Shown here in pieces: positions 1-9,300 of a stretch of 21,607 bases of DNA. The notes under the pieces are model-generated. The model worked only from the letters and a program-made list of their open reading frames with translations. It did not search any database and had not been told where the DNA came from. The DNA is from Rikenellaceae bacterium. Lineage in GTDB: Bacteria; Bacteroidota; Bacteroidia; Bacteroidales; UBA932. The position numbers and the translations under genes are program-made. The stretch covers positions 1 to 21,607 of the forward strand of contig CAAGFN010000128.1 in assembly GCA_900769145.1 (NCBI GenBank). Direction: 5' to 3'. Position 1 is the first letter of the stretch; each line of letters opens with the position of its first letter.

Positions 1-89
1 AATTCTGTTACAGGGAAATGCCTCTCCTCGAGGACTTCCATCATTCTGGTGCCAACCAGGCCGGTTACACCTACTACTGCTACTTTCAT
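1..89 (-). CDS. asd: Aspartate-semialdehyde dehydrogenase, N-terminal fragment
   Basis: The reverse strand from position 89 reads MKVAVVGVTGLVGTRMMEVL, followed by a few more residues to the window edge. This is the N-terminal NADP-binding strand and glycine loop (GxTGLVG) typical of aspartate-semialdehyde dehydrogenase, which reduces aspartyl phosphate to the semialdehyde. Only 29 codons are visible and the C-terminal part lies outside the window. The gene lies 24 bp downstream of the thrA stop on the same strand. The two enzymes act in consecutive steps (aspartokinase, semialdehyde dehydrogenase, homoserine dehydrogenase), so co-transcription with thrA is likely. N-acetyl-gamma-glutamyl-phosphate reductase has a similar N-terminus, but the wording of this stretch and the neighbour favour Asd. 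Confidence 0.85.
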   Translation of the reverse strand, partial: MKVAVVGVTGLVGTRMMEVLEERHFPVTE

Positions 90-113
90 AATATCTATTT
101 ATTTTGTTTCCTA

Positions 114-2591
114 TTACATCAATATGTCATTGAGCGTACCTGAAGCGGTCTGATATGCACCGGCCCCGGCCCCCTGGATTACGAGTGGAGACGGGTAGAA
201 CTCCGTCTTGATAAGTGCGGCATTGTCCGTACCGCAGAGCGAATACAGAGGATTGTCCGGTCCGACAGCCTTCAAGCCCATCGAAGCCTTGTAAACCACA
301 TTGCCCTCCGCATCCTTCTCAGCCACGAGCGAAGCCACGAAACGCTGCCTGAGGCCCTTGGAAGCGGCCTCCTTGTACGAAGCGGCGAACTGGGATTCGC
401 TCGCTGCCAGCTTCTCGAAAAACTCCGGAACCTTGCCCTCGAAGAACTCAGGTCCGAGTACCGGGTCAATCTGGACATCCGCCTCGTCAATAGGTGCACC
501 AGCCTCGCGGGACAGGATGAGCAACTTCCTGAGCACATCCCTGCCGCTGAGGTCAAGCCTCGGGTCCGGCTCCGAATAACCGGCCTCCTTGGCATACTTC
601 ACTACATCGTAGAAGGTCTTTCCGTCCTCCCCGCCCTTGTAAGTGCTGAAAATATAGTTCATTGTGCCGGAAAGCACAGCCTCAATGCTGATGATTGCGT
701 CACCGCTGTTCACACTCCTCGAAATCGACTCAAGAATAGGCAGCGCCGCACCCACGGTAGTCTCGTAACGGAGCGAAACCCCGTTCTCCACTGCGCTGGT
801 TTTCAATGCCTTATACTGCTTGTACGGGGCTGCGAAAGTGATTTTGTTGCTGGCCACCACGGAATATCCCTGCTTGAAAAGATTGAGGTACTTGTAGGAA
901 ATATCCGAAGAAGCGGTGCAGTCCACGAAGATGGAATTCTGGAGGGAAACCTTGGCCAGGGCCTCGAAGAATGCGTCATCGGCTGCGGACTCGCCCTCAG
1001 CCAGCTGGGCCTCAATATTGTCCAGCTTCAATCCCTGCTTGTCCAGGATGAACTTGCGGCTGTTGGAGAGTCCCGCAAGATGAAGCCGCTTGCCCGTGCG
1101 CTCCGCAATCTTTTCCCTGTTCCTGGCAATGATGTCGATAAGAGCCTTGCCCACAGTGCCGTAACCGGCCACGAAAAGATTGATATCCTTATACTTGGAC
1201 TCCTCGAAGAACTCCTTGTGGATATACCTGATGGCCGGCTTCACATCCTCGGAAGCCAGAATCACGGAAATATTCCTCTCGGATGAACCCTGGGCCACGG
1301 CCCTGACACCAATGCTCCTGCGTCCCAAGGCGGCCAGCATTCTTCCTGTCGTACCGCGCTGATTGATAATGTCATCGCCCACGAGGCAGACTATCGAAAA
1401 GCCTGTCTCGACCTTGAGCGGATTGAGTTTGCCGAGCGAAATCTCGTATGCGAAGCAGGCATCAGCCGCCTCCTTGGCCAGGGCAGCATCCTTCTCTGCC
1501 ACGGCCACGCACATTGTATTGACAGACGAGGCCTGGGTAATGAGAATAATGCTGATATTATGCTCGCTAAGCGTCTGGAAAAGCCTGTAGGAGAATCCCG
1601 GCACGCCTACCATTCCGCTGCCCTCAAGTGAAAGCAGGGCAATGTTGTCCGAATTGGAAATGCCGATAATCTTGTTCTTCAGGTTCCCTCTCGGCGGATT
1701 CTGCTCAATGAGAGTTCCCTCCCCCTCCGGGTCGAAAGTACATTTCACATATATCGGAATGCGCTCTGCCACAACAGGTTGGATAGTCGGAGGATAAATC
1801 ACCTTGGCCCCGAAATGCGAAAGTTCGAGTGCCGCCCTGTAGGAAATATTGCTTATCAATGATGCCTGGGGTACAATCTTCGGGTCCGCCGTCATCATTC
1901 CCGGAACATCCTTCCAGGTCTCAAGAGCCCTTGCCTTGCTGCCGACTGCGTAAAGGGAAGCGGAATAGTCCGAGCCTCCCCTTCCGAGGGTGACCATCCT
2001 GCCCTTCTCGTCAGAGGCAATGAAGCCCGGCACGATGAAGAGAGAGACAATCGGATTGGACTCTATCATTGACTGCACATTGGCGTAGGTCACTGAAGTA
2101 TCGACGACATTGCGCCCTGCCTCGCTGCGGGTCTTGATGATGTCCATCGAATTCACCCACTTCGTAGCAATGCCCACTGAGGCGAGCTTGGTGGCAAGAA
2201 TCCTGCTGGAAAGCAGTTCACCGCAACCCTGGATGGCATCCAGGCTGGCCGGGCTCAATTCTCCGAGGAGATAAACTCCCTGGGCTATGCCCCTGAGCGA
2301 GGCGAACAGTTCATCGCAGCTCTCAAGCGACTCCTCGTGCTTCTCAACCGGGAGAAGTTCCTTGATTATGTCGTGATGCCGGCCCTGGAGTTCGTCCAGA
2401 AGCCCGGTGTATGAGCCGTCACGCATAGCTGCAAGGTTTCCGATCTTGATCAATGTGTCAGTACAGCCGAAAATGGCAGAGGCAATGACGATTGTCCTGT
2501 CCCTGTCAACGGCCTTGGCTATGATGTCAGCCGCCTTGAGCATATTGGCCGAATCCGCCAACGAGCTGCCCCCGAATTTGAGTACCTGCAT
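114..2591 (-). CDS. thrA: Bifunctional aspartokinase / homoserine dehydrogenase
   Basis: This 825-residue fused cytoplasmic enzyme catalyses the first and third steps from aspartate to homoserine, feeding threonine and methionine synthesis. The kinase part opens with KFGGSS (residues 5-10) and has the substrate loop TLGRGGSDYSA (about 201-211). Two ACT-type regulatory segments follow at about 310-465. The dehydrogenase part has the NAD(P)-binding GYGTVG (476-481), the SGTMNYI segment (641-647) and GYSEPDP near 671, and ends with the usual GAGAGAYQTA region. The start at 2591 was chosen because MQVLKFGGSS is the normal N-terminus; the frame is open 20 codons further, but that extension runs into metX. 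It follows the metX stop by 13 bp. The ACT segments suggest end-product feedback; no leader-peptide attenuator was seen, and the gap is too short for one. Confidence 0.97.
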   Translation of the reverse strand: MQVLKFGGSSLADSANMLKAADIIAKAVDRDRTIVIASAIFGCTDTLIKIGNLAAMRDGSYTGLLDELQGRHHDIIKELLPVEKHEESLESCDELFASLRGIAQGVYLLGELSPASLDAIQGCGELLSSRILATKLASVGIATKWVNSMDIIKTRSEAGRNVVDTSVTYANVQSMIESNPIVSLFIVPGFIASDEKGRMVTLGRGGSDYSASLYAVGSKARALETWKDVPGMMTADPKIVPQASLISNISYRAALELSHFGAKVIYPPTIQPVVAERIPIYVKCTFDPEGEGTLIEQNPPRGNLKNKIIGISNSDNIALLSLEGSGMVGVPGFSYRLFQTLSEHNISIILITQASSVNTMCVAVAEKDAALAKEAADACFAYEISLGKLNPLKVETGFSIVCLVGDDIINQRGTTGRMLAALGRRSIGVRAVAQGSSERNISVILASEDVKPAIRYIHKEFFEESKYKDINLFVAGYGTVGKALIDIIARNREKIAERTGKRLHLAGLSNSRKFILDKQGLKLDNIEAQLAEGESAADDAFFEALAKVSLQNSIFVDCTASSDISYKYLNLFKQGYSVVASNKITFAAPYKQYKALKTSAVENGVSLRYETTVGAALPILESISRSVNSGDAIISIEAVLSGTMNYIFSTYKGGEDGKTFYDVVKYAKEAGYSEPDPRLDLSGRDVLRKLLILSREAGAPIDEADVQIDPVLGPEFFEGKVPEFFEKLAASESQFAASYKEAASKGLRQRFVASLVAEKDAEGNVVYKASMGLKAVGPDNPLYSLCGTDNAALIKTEFYPSPLVIQGAGAGAYQTASGTLNDILM

Positions 2592-2604
2592 AAGATATTG
2601 ACTG

Positions 2605-3627
2605 TTAAATACTTTCAACGAATGGCCCGAGAATTTTCTCAATCTGGTCATATTCCAGAAGGAAGCCGTCGTGTCCGAAATGGGATTTTATCATGTGATA
2701 TTCCGCACCCGGAATCAATGCCGCCATCTTCTCAATCTCGCAAGGAGGGAAGATGAGGTCCGTGTCAATGGAAACCACAATTGACCTGGCCTTGATGGTG
2801 GAAAGGGCCGCCGGGACTCCTCCCCTGCCGCGTCCAACATTCTCACTGTCAACGCTATAGGACAAATAATAATATGAGTAGGCATCGAAGCGCGAAGAGA
2901 ACTTGCTGCCCTGATAGCGCTGATATGAGCAGGCCCTCTCCGGGAACATTGTATCCTCGGACTCTTCCCATTGCTTCAGGTCATAGCCTTCCTCACATCT
3001 GTAGGAAATCAATGCGATGGTCCTGGCGCATTCCATACCCTTCTTGCCGCCTTCCAGGCTTTCGCAGGCACGGAAGGTCGGGTCAGCATCCAGAGCCATT
3101 CTCTGGGACTCCTCGAATGCGGTCAGCCAAGGCCTGACTCTCTCGAGAGTGGCCATATAGACAGCATTCAGTATGACATCCGGATACATCACAGACCACT
3201 CCAGGGCCTGGAAGCCACCGATGCTGGCCCCGATGAGAAGATCTATCTTTTCAATACCGATTTCCCTGCGGACCAGATCGAGACCGTTCACGATATCCCT
3301 GACCGTAACCCTGGGGAATGTAAGATAATATGGCTTGCCCGTGGAAGGATCAATGCTGGAAGGACCGGAACTGCCGTAGCAGGAGCCGATCATATTGGCA
3401 CATACAATGAAATACTTTTCCGGGTCGAAGAATTTTCCGGGACCGACAAGACCGGACCACCAGTTTTCCACATCGGAATCAGCAGTGAGGGCGTGGCAAA
3501 TCCAAACTACTTTCATCCCTTTCTCATAGGGGTAAGGGGAGGTGTGATATGCCAGCTGCAAGTCCTCAATGCTGCCACCAGCCTCGAACTCGAACCTTCC
3601 TCCATGTATGTAAGTATGTTTCTGCAT
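2605..3627 (-). CDS. metX: Homoserine O-acetyltransferase (MetX family)
   Basis: This alpha/beta-hydrolase-fold enzyme of 340 residues transfers an acyl group, normally acetyl from acetyl-CoA, to homoserine in methionine synthesis. Family landmarks are in order: the GSCYGSSGPSSIDPSTGKPY block, the nucleophile elbow GASIGG with Ser135, the YQGSKFSSRFDAYSYYYLS segment, TDLIFPP with Asp290, and the final GHDGFL with His319, giving a Ser-Asp-His triad. The usual elbow is GGSMGG, so Ala and Ile at this site are a little unusual. The start at 3627 (MQKHTYIHGG) is preferred over an upstream TTG because it lies about 20 bp below the predicted transcription start. thrA follows after 13 bp. Acetyl rather than succinyl specificity is inferred from the family and from the presence of metY in the window. 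Confidence 0.94.
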   Translation of the reverse strand: MQKHTYIHGGRFEFEAGGSIEDLQLAYHTSPYPYEKGMKVVWICHALTADSDVENWWSGLVGPGKFFDPEKYFIVCANMIGSCYGSSGPSSIDPSTGKPYYLTFPRVTVRDIVNGLDLVRREIGIEKIDLLIGASIGGFQALEWSVMYPDVILNAVYMATLERVRPWLTAFEESQRMALDADPTFRACESLEGGKKGMECARTIALISYRCEEGYDLKQWEESEDTMFPERACSYQRYQGSKFSSRFDAYSYYYLSYSVDSENVGRGRGGVPAALSTIKARSIVVSIDTDLIFPPCEIEKMAALIPGAEYHMIKSHFGHDGFLLEYDQIEKILGPFVESI

Positions 3628-3655
3628 AAAAATGTCTATCCGCAAAGTCGAACTG

Positions 3656-3686
3656 CAAATGTAGAAAATCCGCCCGTCATTTCAAA
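3656..3686 (-). promoter_or_regulatory. Bacteroidetes-type promoter for metX-thrA-asd
   Basis: On the minus strand TTTG (3686-3683) is followed by 19 bp and then TACATTTG (3663-3656), matching the Bacteroidetes sigma-70 consensus TTTG-N19-21-TAnnTTTG. Transcription would start near 3649, leaving about 20 nt before the metX ATG at 3627. The -33 box lies only 3 bp past the yidD stop codon, so the metX unit can be transcribed separately from the upstream hemD-rnpA-yidD unit. The leader is too short for a SAM riboswitch. Confidence 0.75.
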
Positions 3687-3689
3687 TAG

Positions 3690-3956
3690 TCAAGGCACCG
3701 GATCATAACCTGAACCTCCCCAGGGATGACATCTCAATATTCTCCTGACCGCCAGCCAGGAACCCTTGAAAAGGCCGTGTTTCCGGAGAGCCTCCAGGGC
3801 GTATGCGGAGCAGGTGGGGGTGAAACGGCAGGTGGGCGGCTTCAAAGGAGATATGCAGACCTGGTAGAAACGGATGAGTACAATGAAGGGGAAGATGGCT
3901 ATCTTCCTGACTATCTTCATAATACGTTCCATTGTCCGGGGCTGTGCGTCATTCAT
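3690..3956 (-). CDS. yidD: Membrane protein insertion efficiency factor YidD
   Basis: This small protein of 88 residues associates with the inner membrane and is thought to help YidC/Sec-dependent insertion. It shows the full family signature: a hydrophobic amphipathic N-terminal segment (about 18-32), then YQVCISPLKPPTCRFTPTCS with conserved cysteines 43 and 49, AYALEALRKHG, and the RCHPWGGSGYDPVP tail that ends the protein. The ATG overlaps the end of rnpA by 8 bp (ATGAATGA), so the two are translationally linked. Internal ATGs at codons 9 and 13 are alternative starts, and the conserved part begins after them. The rnpA-yidD pairing is common across bacteria. Confidence 0.95.
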   Translation of the reverse strand: MNDAQPRTMERIMKIVRKIAIFPFIVLIRFYQVCISPLKPPTCRFTPTCSAYALEALRKHGLFKGSWLAVRRILRCHPWGGSGYDPVP

Positions 3957-4317
3957 GGTTACCGACGGAATTTAGAGCCGAAATCATCATTGAGGCAATA
4001 TCGGCCTGGGTTGCTATTTCCTTGCTCCTGTAAATGAACAGAATGTCCGTACCGCCGGCCTCCCCCGGAATGACAATGCTCTTGTTCAGCCTGTAGGCCT
4101 CCCGGATACGTCTTTTGAGAAGATTCCTCTTTACTGCCCGGCGAAAGAGTTTCTTGGGTACAGAAACCATAATCCTGCTGAAAGGCAGGCCGTTATCCCT
4201 CCTGTAAACATATTTGAGCACGCCCGATACTCCATATTTGCCGGATTTGAGCAAAGCGTCCACGGCTCCCTTGGAAGAGAGTCTCTCACGCTTTTTCAAT
4301 GTGCTCCTGACTTCCAT
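3949..4317 (-). CDS. rnpA: Ribonuclease P protein component
   Basis: This is the 122-residue basic protein subunit of RNase P, which works with the catalytic RNA to remove 5' leaders from tRNA precursors. The N-terminal TLKKRERLSSKGAVDALLKSG, the central FSRIMVSVPKK strand and the diagnostic RNA-binding helix RRAVKRNLLKRRIREAYR (about 59-76) are all present. Length is normal for the family. It starts 7 bp after hemD and its end overlaps yidD. In many bacteria rnpA sits beside rpmH and dnaA; here it is in the hemD cluster, as I recall for other Bacteroidales. The RNase P RNA gene is not in this window. Confidence 0.96.
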   Translation of the reverse strand: MEVRSTLKKRERLSSKGAVDALLKSGKYGVSGVLKYVYRRDNGLPFSRIMVSVPKKLFRRAVKRNLLKRRIREAYRLNKSIVIPGEAGGTDILFIYRSKEIATQADIASMMISALNSVGNHE

Positions 4318-4324
4318 TGGGAAA

Positions 4325-5068
4325 TCAGTTGTGGCTTCCGAGATACAAATCCAGGGCCTTTGCCACGGACGGGGCCTCCGGAGTCGGGGCCTGAATCTCT
4401 ACAGGGAGACCGGCCTCCTCCATTGCCTTGACAATCTGCTTGCCGAAAGTGACGAACTTGGCATTCCCCGGCTTGTATTCAGGGAAATTGGCGTAGAGTG
4501 ACTTGATGTCGGCAGGATTGTAGAACACCACGAGGTCGTAGGAGTCAATGTCCACGTCCTTGAGGTCCTGAGGTACAGATTTCACGAACACTGATGTAGT
4601 GAAGTCCAGGCCCTGGGCCTGGAAAAGGCTGGTAAGCGACTCGACATTGCTGGAGTCGGAGGTGGTAATCAGGAACTTCTCCCCCTTGTGCTTCGGCCCG
4701 ATAAGGTCAATGACGGAGGACGGTGTACCATTGCCGTAGAAAATCTTTCTCTTCCTGAACACAATGTGTTTCTGGAGATACATTGCAACGGCCTCAGTGG
4801 TACAGAAATATTTCATTGTCTCAGGAACCTTGACCCTCAGTTCCTCGCAAATCCGGAAGAATGCGTCGATAGTGTGGCGGGCCGAAAAAACTATCGCGGT
4901 GAAATCCAGGATATTGAGTCTCTGCGTGCGGAACTCTCTGGAAGTCAGGGGTTCTATGAGAAAAAAAGGTTTGAAGTCTATCTGTACTCCGAACTTCTCC
5001 ACAAGCGAATCATACGGTGCCTTGTTCATCGGAGTTTCCTGTGAAATCAGAATCTTCTTGATTGCCAT
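4325..5068 (-). CDS. hemD: Uroporphyrinogen-III synthase family protein
   Basis: The 247-residue cytoplasmic protein resembles the Bacteroidetes type of HemD, which cyclises hydroxymethylbilane to uroporphyrinogen III in haem synthesis. Sequence features are the opening strand KKILISQ, the DFTAIVFSARHTIDAFF segment (compare 'vvfTS.naV..ff'), the KYFCTTEAVAMYLQKH helix, KHKGEKFLITTSDSS, and the late SYDLVVFYNPADIKSL segment, all typical of the two-lobed HemD fold. HemD sequences diverge strongly and have few invariant residues, so the assignment rests on overall pattern and on the neighbouring rnpA and DUF4271 genes, an arrangement I recall from Bacteroidales. It lies 7 bp after the DUF4271 gene and 7 bp before rnpA. 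No other haem gene is visible. Confidence 0.85.
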   Translation of the reverse strand: MAIKKILISQETPMNKAPYDSLVEKFGVQIDFKPFFLIEPLTSREFRTQRLNILDFTAIVFSARHTIDAFFRICEELRVKVPETMKYFCTTEAVAMYLQKHIVFRKRKIFYGNGTPSSVIDLIGPKHKGEKFLITTSDSSNVESLTSLFQAQGLDFTTSVFVKSVPQDLKDVDIDSYDLVVFYNPADIKSLYANFPEYKPGNAKFVTFGKQIVKAMEEAGLPVEIQAPTPEAPSVAKALDLYLGSHN

Positions 5069-5075
5069 ATCAAAT

Positions 5076-5891
5076 CTACAAAATCAACATTGAAACCACC
5101 AGCATCGCTGCCGGCGGAATTTCCACGGTGCAAAGATACAAAATTGCTCTTAAAAGGCCAGCATCTGCTGACAGAATCTGCATTTTGCGGAGAATAAAGA
5201 CCAGCCACAAGGCTAAAAGCAGATATCTTGCGATGTCTGTCATCAGGGCCTCCCTGCCCGGCAGCATTGTCCCCACAAGCAGGACGGCGGAGAGGGCGGC
5301 CGCCATCATGATGAAGAAATCCCTGCCTGCTCCATTGGAGACAATGACAGCATCCCGGCCCAGCCCCATCCTCTTTGTAGGGGCAATGAGAACCAGCAAT
5401 GCCCTGATTATCAGCAATGCGGCGAAAAGACCGAACACGCAGAGAGTTTTCCTTCCCGGGGAGAAGGCCTCAAGCGGCGCAGGCATAAAGGCGGAGAATC
5501 GTGCCAGAATCGTGCAGAATATGACAAAAGCCGGGAACATCATTGAGTTCCTCAGCCTCGCCATCTGCATATTGTGCTCCAATTCTGCAATCAGCTTCCA
5601 TCTGACAAAACCTCCGAAAAGATACCGGGAGATATCCATGAACTTCCTCATATACAGCAGCATAAGCAATATGGAGAAAATCATGATGCCGGCATTGGCA
5701 GGAGAATCCGACCATTTTTCGGTCAGGGGCTCCGCCACGGAAGCGGATAAATTGACATTGCCGGAAGGAAGGAAAATATCCTCCGGAGACGGGACATACT
5801 CCTCCAGAAGCATCTGTCCCGAGACAAATGCCTCCGATCCGGGACGGACCTGGAGTGTGTCAACCGATGTGATTCCGGAAGGAAGTTCCAT
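5076..5891 (-). CDS. DUF4271-family integral membrane protein
   Basis: This 271-residue membrane protein has no assigned biochemical role. A polar N-terminal region of about 60 residues is followed by about six hydrophobic segments, at roughly 66-84, 116-136, 149-170, 191-210, 219-236 and 246-271, the last ending at the C-terminus. A segment between the first two (FMDISRYLFGGFVRWKLIAE) is the part I associate with DUF4271. It lies between yciH (3 bp away) and hemD (7 bp away) in the same unit, the usual place for this family in Bacteroidetes. The context hints at an envelope role or an accessory role to haem or membrane biogenesis, but nothing in the sequence shows which. Confidence 0.8.
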   Translation of the reverse strand: MELPSGITSVDTLQVRPGSEAFVSGQMLLEEYVPSPEDIFLPSGNVNLSASVAEPLTEKWSDSPANAGIMIFSILLMLLYMRKFMDISRYLFGGFVRWKLIAELEHNMQMARLRNSMMFPAFVIFCTILARFSAFMPAPLEAFSPGRKTLCVFGLFAALLIIRALLVLIAPTKRMGLGRDAVIVSNGAGRDFFIMMAAALSAVLLVGTMLPGREALMTDIARYLLLALWLVFILRKMQILSADAGLLRAILYLCTVEIPPAAMLVVSMLIL

Positions 5892-5894
5892 ATT

Positions 5895-6239
5895 TCAATT
5901 CCCCCGTTTAGCGTTATAGCCCAGCGAGACAAGGAGTTCAGTAACCTTGTCCCGGAAATCTCCCTGAATGGTGATTTCCCCGTCCTTGGCCGTGCCGCCT
6001 ACTCCGCACTTTACCTTGAGGGTCCGGCCAAGTTCTTTGAGATCATCCTCGCTGCCCTTGAATCCTGTGACGAGGGTGACCTGCTTCCCTGCCCTGCACC
6101 TGCGGTCAATGGTAACCCTGAGATGCTGGCGGGACGGAGGAAGTGTCTCCTCGACATTCTCTTCCGCCTGCTCATATTTGAAATCCGGATTGGTCGAATA
6201 AACCACTCCAAGACGCTGTTTCCAATCGTTCCCGGCCAT
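5895..6239 (-). CDS. yciH: SUI1/eIF1-like translation factor (YciH family)
   Basis: The 114-residue protein carries a C-terminal SUI1 domain. It has a flexible N-terminal part beginning MAGNDWKQRLGVVYSTNPDF, then a basic strand HLRVTIDRRCRAGKQVTLVTGF (about 40-62), the helix DDLKELGRTLKVKCGVGGTA and the closing strand EITIQGDFRDKVTELLVSLGY. Bacterial homologues are related to eukaryotic eIF1 and are thought to affect start-codon fidelity; their role is not essential or well defined. The start at 6239 was chosen over 6260 because MAGNDWKQRL is the usual beginning and because the promoter box at 6258-6265 would overlap the longer version. It is the first gene of the leftward unit. Confidence 0.93.
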   Translation of the reverse strand: MAGNDWKQRLGVVYSTNPDFKYEQAEENVEETLPPSRQHLRVTIDRRCRAGKQVTLVTGFKGSEDDLKELGRTLKVKCGVGGTAKDGEITIQGDFRDKVTELLVSLGYNAKRGN

Positions 6240-6253
6240 TTGAAGTCTTATTT

Positions 6254-6287
6254 TTTGCAAAGATAAGGAAATCTATTCGTATATTTG
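6254..6287 (+). promoter_or_regulatory. Rightward promoter of the DUF2723-lepA-GT2-menA-metY operon
   Basis: TTTG at 6254-6257 is followed by 22 bp and then TATATTTG at 6280-6287, close to the Bacteroidetes consensus (spacing usually 19-21). The start point would be near 6294, giving a leader of about 20 nt before the ATG at 6314. No other convincing promoter was seen in the very short gaps between the five downstream genes, so this is the likely single promoter for the operon. Confidence 0.7.
6258..6265 (-). promoter_or_regulatory. yciH: -7 element of the leftward yciH promoter
   Basis: On the minus strand positions 6265-6258 read TATCTTTG, an exact fit to the Bacteroidetes TAnnTTTG box. 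Transcription would begin near 6251, leaving about 12 nt to the yciH ATG at 6239. No clear TTTG is found at the expected -33 distance, so this promoter may be weaker or activator-dependent. It directly abuts the -33 box of the rightward promoter. Confidence 0.6.
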
Positions 6288-6313
6288 TTGTTTGTAACCA
6301 TTCGAAAACAAAA

Positions 6314-9300
6314 ATGAATAATAAGAAGTTCAGACTCTGGAACAGGATTGTGGCTGCGGTGGTGACCGTCATAGCCGCCTTCACATACCTCTCCACCATC
6401 GAGCCTTCCGCCTCGTTCTGGGATTGCGGAGAATTCATCGCTTCATCATACAAGCTGGAAGTGGGCCACCCTCCGGGAAACCCTGTGTTCCAGCTCATTG
6501 CAAGATTCTTTACAATGTTCACGGACGGCAGCCACGCCGCCATTGCTGTCAATGTGATGAGCGCACTCTGCTCGGCATTGACCATATTCCTCCTCTACCT
6601 GACCATCGTCTTCTTCGCCAAGAGGCTGGCGGGCAAGCCGGAGAACGGGGAATATACTGTAGGACAAGCTGTTACAATATTCGGTAGCGCCGCTGTAGGT
6701 GCATTGGCCTACTGCTTCTCCGACACATTCTGGTTCTCGGCGGTCGAGGGCGAGGTCTATGCGATGTCTTCATTGTTCACGGCCCTCGTCGTATGGGCCA
6801 TGACCAAGTGGTACGAGCAGGCTGACGAGCCGTATGCAAACCGCTGGATTATATTGATTTCCTTCCTGATGGGCCTGTCCATCGGAGTGCACCTCCTGAA
6901 CCTCCTCGCCATCCCGGTTCTGGTCTTCCTGTTCTACTACAGGAGGAGGGAGGACGGACACTACACCTTCAAGGAATATCTCAAGATAATGCTGATTGCC
7001 GTCGCCATCCTCGGCGCACTGGTGTTCGTCATCATACCTTATCTCCCGAAAGTGGCGGCATACGTGGACCTGTTCTTCGTGAACTCCCTTGGCCTGCCAT
7101 ACAACAGCGGAGCCGCATTCTTTATGCTCGCCCTTATCGGCATTCTCTTCTACGGAGCCTTCTGGACATACCGGAAGGGCAAAGTGGTGCTGAATACCAT
7201 AATCCTCAGCCTTACAACCATCGTCATCGGCTTCTCGGTATTCGCCGTGGTAATCATCCGCTCCAATGTGATGCCTCCTACCAATGAGTACCAGCCGGAC
7301 AATGCCTTCACCCTCGTGAGATATCTCTCCCGCGAGCAGTACGGCTCGACACCTCTCCTTTACGGACAGTACTACGGAGCGCCTTACTCATTGAACAACA
7401 GCAAGTACTGGGCTCCCCTGAACGGAAAGTACAAGCACGTGGACTCCCCTGCCGACCCTGAATATTATTCTTCAGGAAAGATGCTCTTCCCGAGAATGTG
7501 GAACGGCGGCGACCAGAAATACATCCGCTTCTACGAATCCTACACCGGCGGAAAGGGACGGGTAATCCCGGATGCAGACTACAAGAAGCCTTCATTCTGG
7601 GCCAACATGAAATTCTTCTTCGACTTCCAGCTCAACTGGATGTACTGGAGATATTTCATGTGGAACTTCGCCGGAAGGCAGAATGACATACACAGCCCAA
7701 GCCCGGGCGAGCTGTTCTACGGCAACTGGGAAAGCGGCATCAAGTTCATTGACAATATCCGGCTCGGTGACCAGAGCAACGCTCCGGCATTGCTCTCGGA
7801 GAACAAGGGCAAGAACCATTATTATCTCCTGCCCCTGCTGCTCGGCGTTATGGGAATATTCTTCCAGTTCGAGAGGGACAAGAGGGGCTGCTGGCTGACA
7901 TTCCTGCTGTTCTTCATGACGGGAATCGCCATTGTCCTGTACCTCAACCAGCCACCTTACCAGGTCAGGGAGAGGGACTACGCATACGCAGGCTCGTTCT
8001 ATGCGTTCTGCATCTGGATTGGCCTGGCGGTCATGGGTCTCTACGAATGGATTGGAGGCAAGCTCAAGGACAAATATCCTGCGGCGACTGCAGGGGTCTT
8101 CACGGCCGCATGCCTGTTCGTACCGGGACTTATGGCCCAGCAGAACTGGGACGACCACGACAGGAGCAACCGCCGCACAGCCGTGGAGATGGCCAGGAAC
8201 TATCTCAATTCGGTAGGCGAGCAGGGCATCCTGATAACCCACGGTGACAATGATACCTTCCCTCTCTGGTATGCCCAGGAGGTGGAGGATGTACGTACCG
8301 ACGTGAGAATCTGCAATACTTCCCTCCTCGGGACCGACTGGCACATAGGCCAGATGAAATGGGCCTGCAACAAGTCCAAGCCCCTGGACCTCAGCGTGGG
8401 AGAGGAGCAGTATCTCTACGGTACCAATGATGCCGTATATATCTATGACACAAGGGATCAGGTCATCCCGATAAAGGCCGTGATGGAGGTGTTCAAGCAT
8501 CCGGACGCCAAGCTTATGCTTGAGAGCGGAAAGTCCGTGGACTACATCGTGTCACACAAAATCAGCGTTCCGGTAAACAAGGAGAACGCATTGAAGTACG
8601 GCATAGTGCCGGCCGAATTCGCAGACCTCATCCAGGACGAAATCATCCTCGAGATTCCGGCCAAGAAATCCTATATCACCAAGCCTGAGCTCTTTATGCT
8701 CGACCTGCTGTCCAACTATCAGTGGGACAGGCCGATACACCTGCTCAGCCAGGGCGGTGACATCAATATCGGCCTGAAGGACTACCTGATGTACGAGGGA
8801 TTCTCAAGCAAACTCGTGCCGTTCAGGAACAAAATCGGCAACATTGACCCGGGCAAGGTATCCGTTGACATCCTGTATGACAAGATGATGAACGTCTATA
8901 GCTGGGACGCATTGAGGCGCAATGACTATGATGTTGATTATCAGAACTATTACACCTTCCTCGGAGTGCTTCCGCAGAGGGAGCTCTTCGTGACCACCGC
9001 CACCTCCCTGCTCAAGGCCGGCGACAAGGAGAGGGCTCTGGAGATTCTGGACAAATGCCAGGAATCCCTGCCGGACAATGTATGGCCGCTGGAGTCGATT
9101 CCGCTCGGTTTCACCACCAATGACTATATGGTGGTCAATATGGTGAAATTGTACTACGAGGCAGGCTGTCCGGAAAAGGCTACTGAACTCGGCGGAAAAC
9201 TCGGAGAGGAACTTCTCAAGTCTGCGGCGTTCTACCTGGATTTCTTCGATTATGCGGACGGGGAATTCGACACGGTATGCCAGTTTATGTCCTTCCTCAT

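Noticed and set aside
2592..2651. 20-codon N-terminal extension of thrA
   Set aside because: It overlaps the metX coding end and precedes the conserved MQVLKFGGSS beginning.
3628..3690. SAM riboswitch or leader-peptide attenuator before metX
   Set aside because: The gap is about 60 bp and contains a complete promoter, leaving only about 20 nt of leader.
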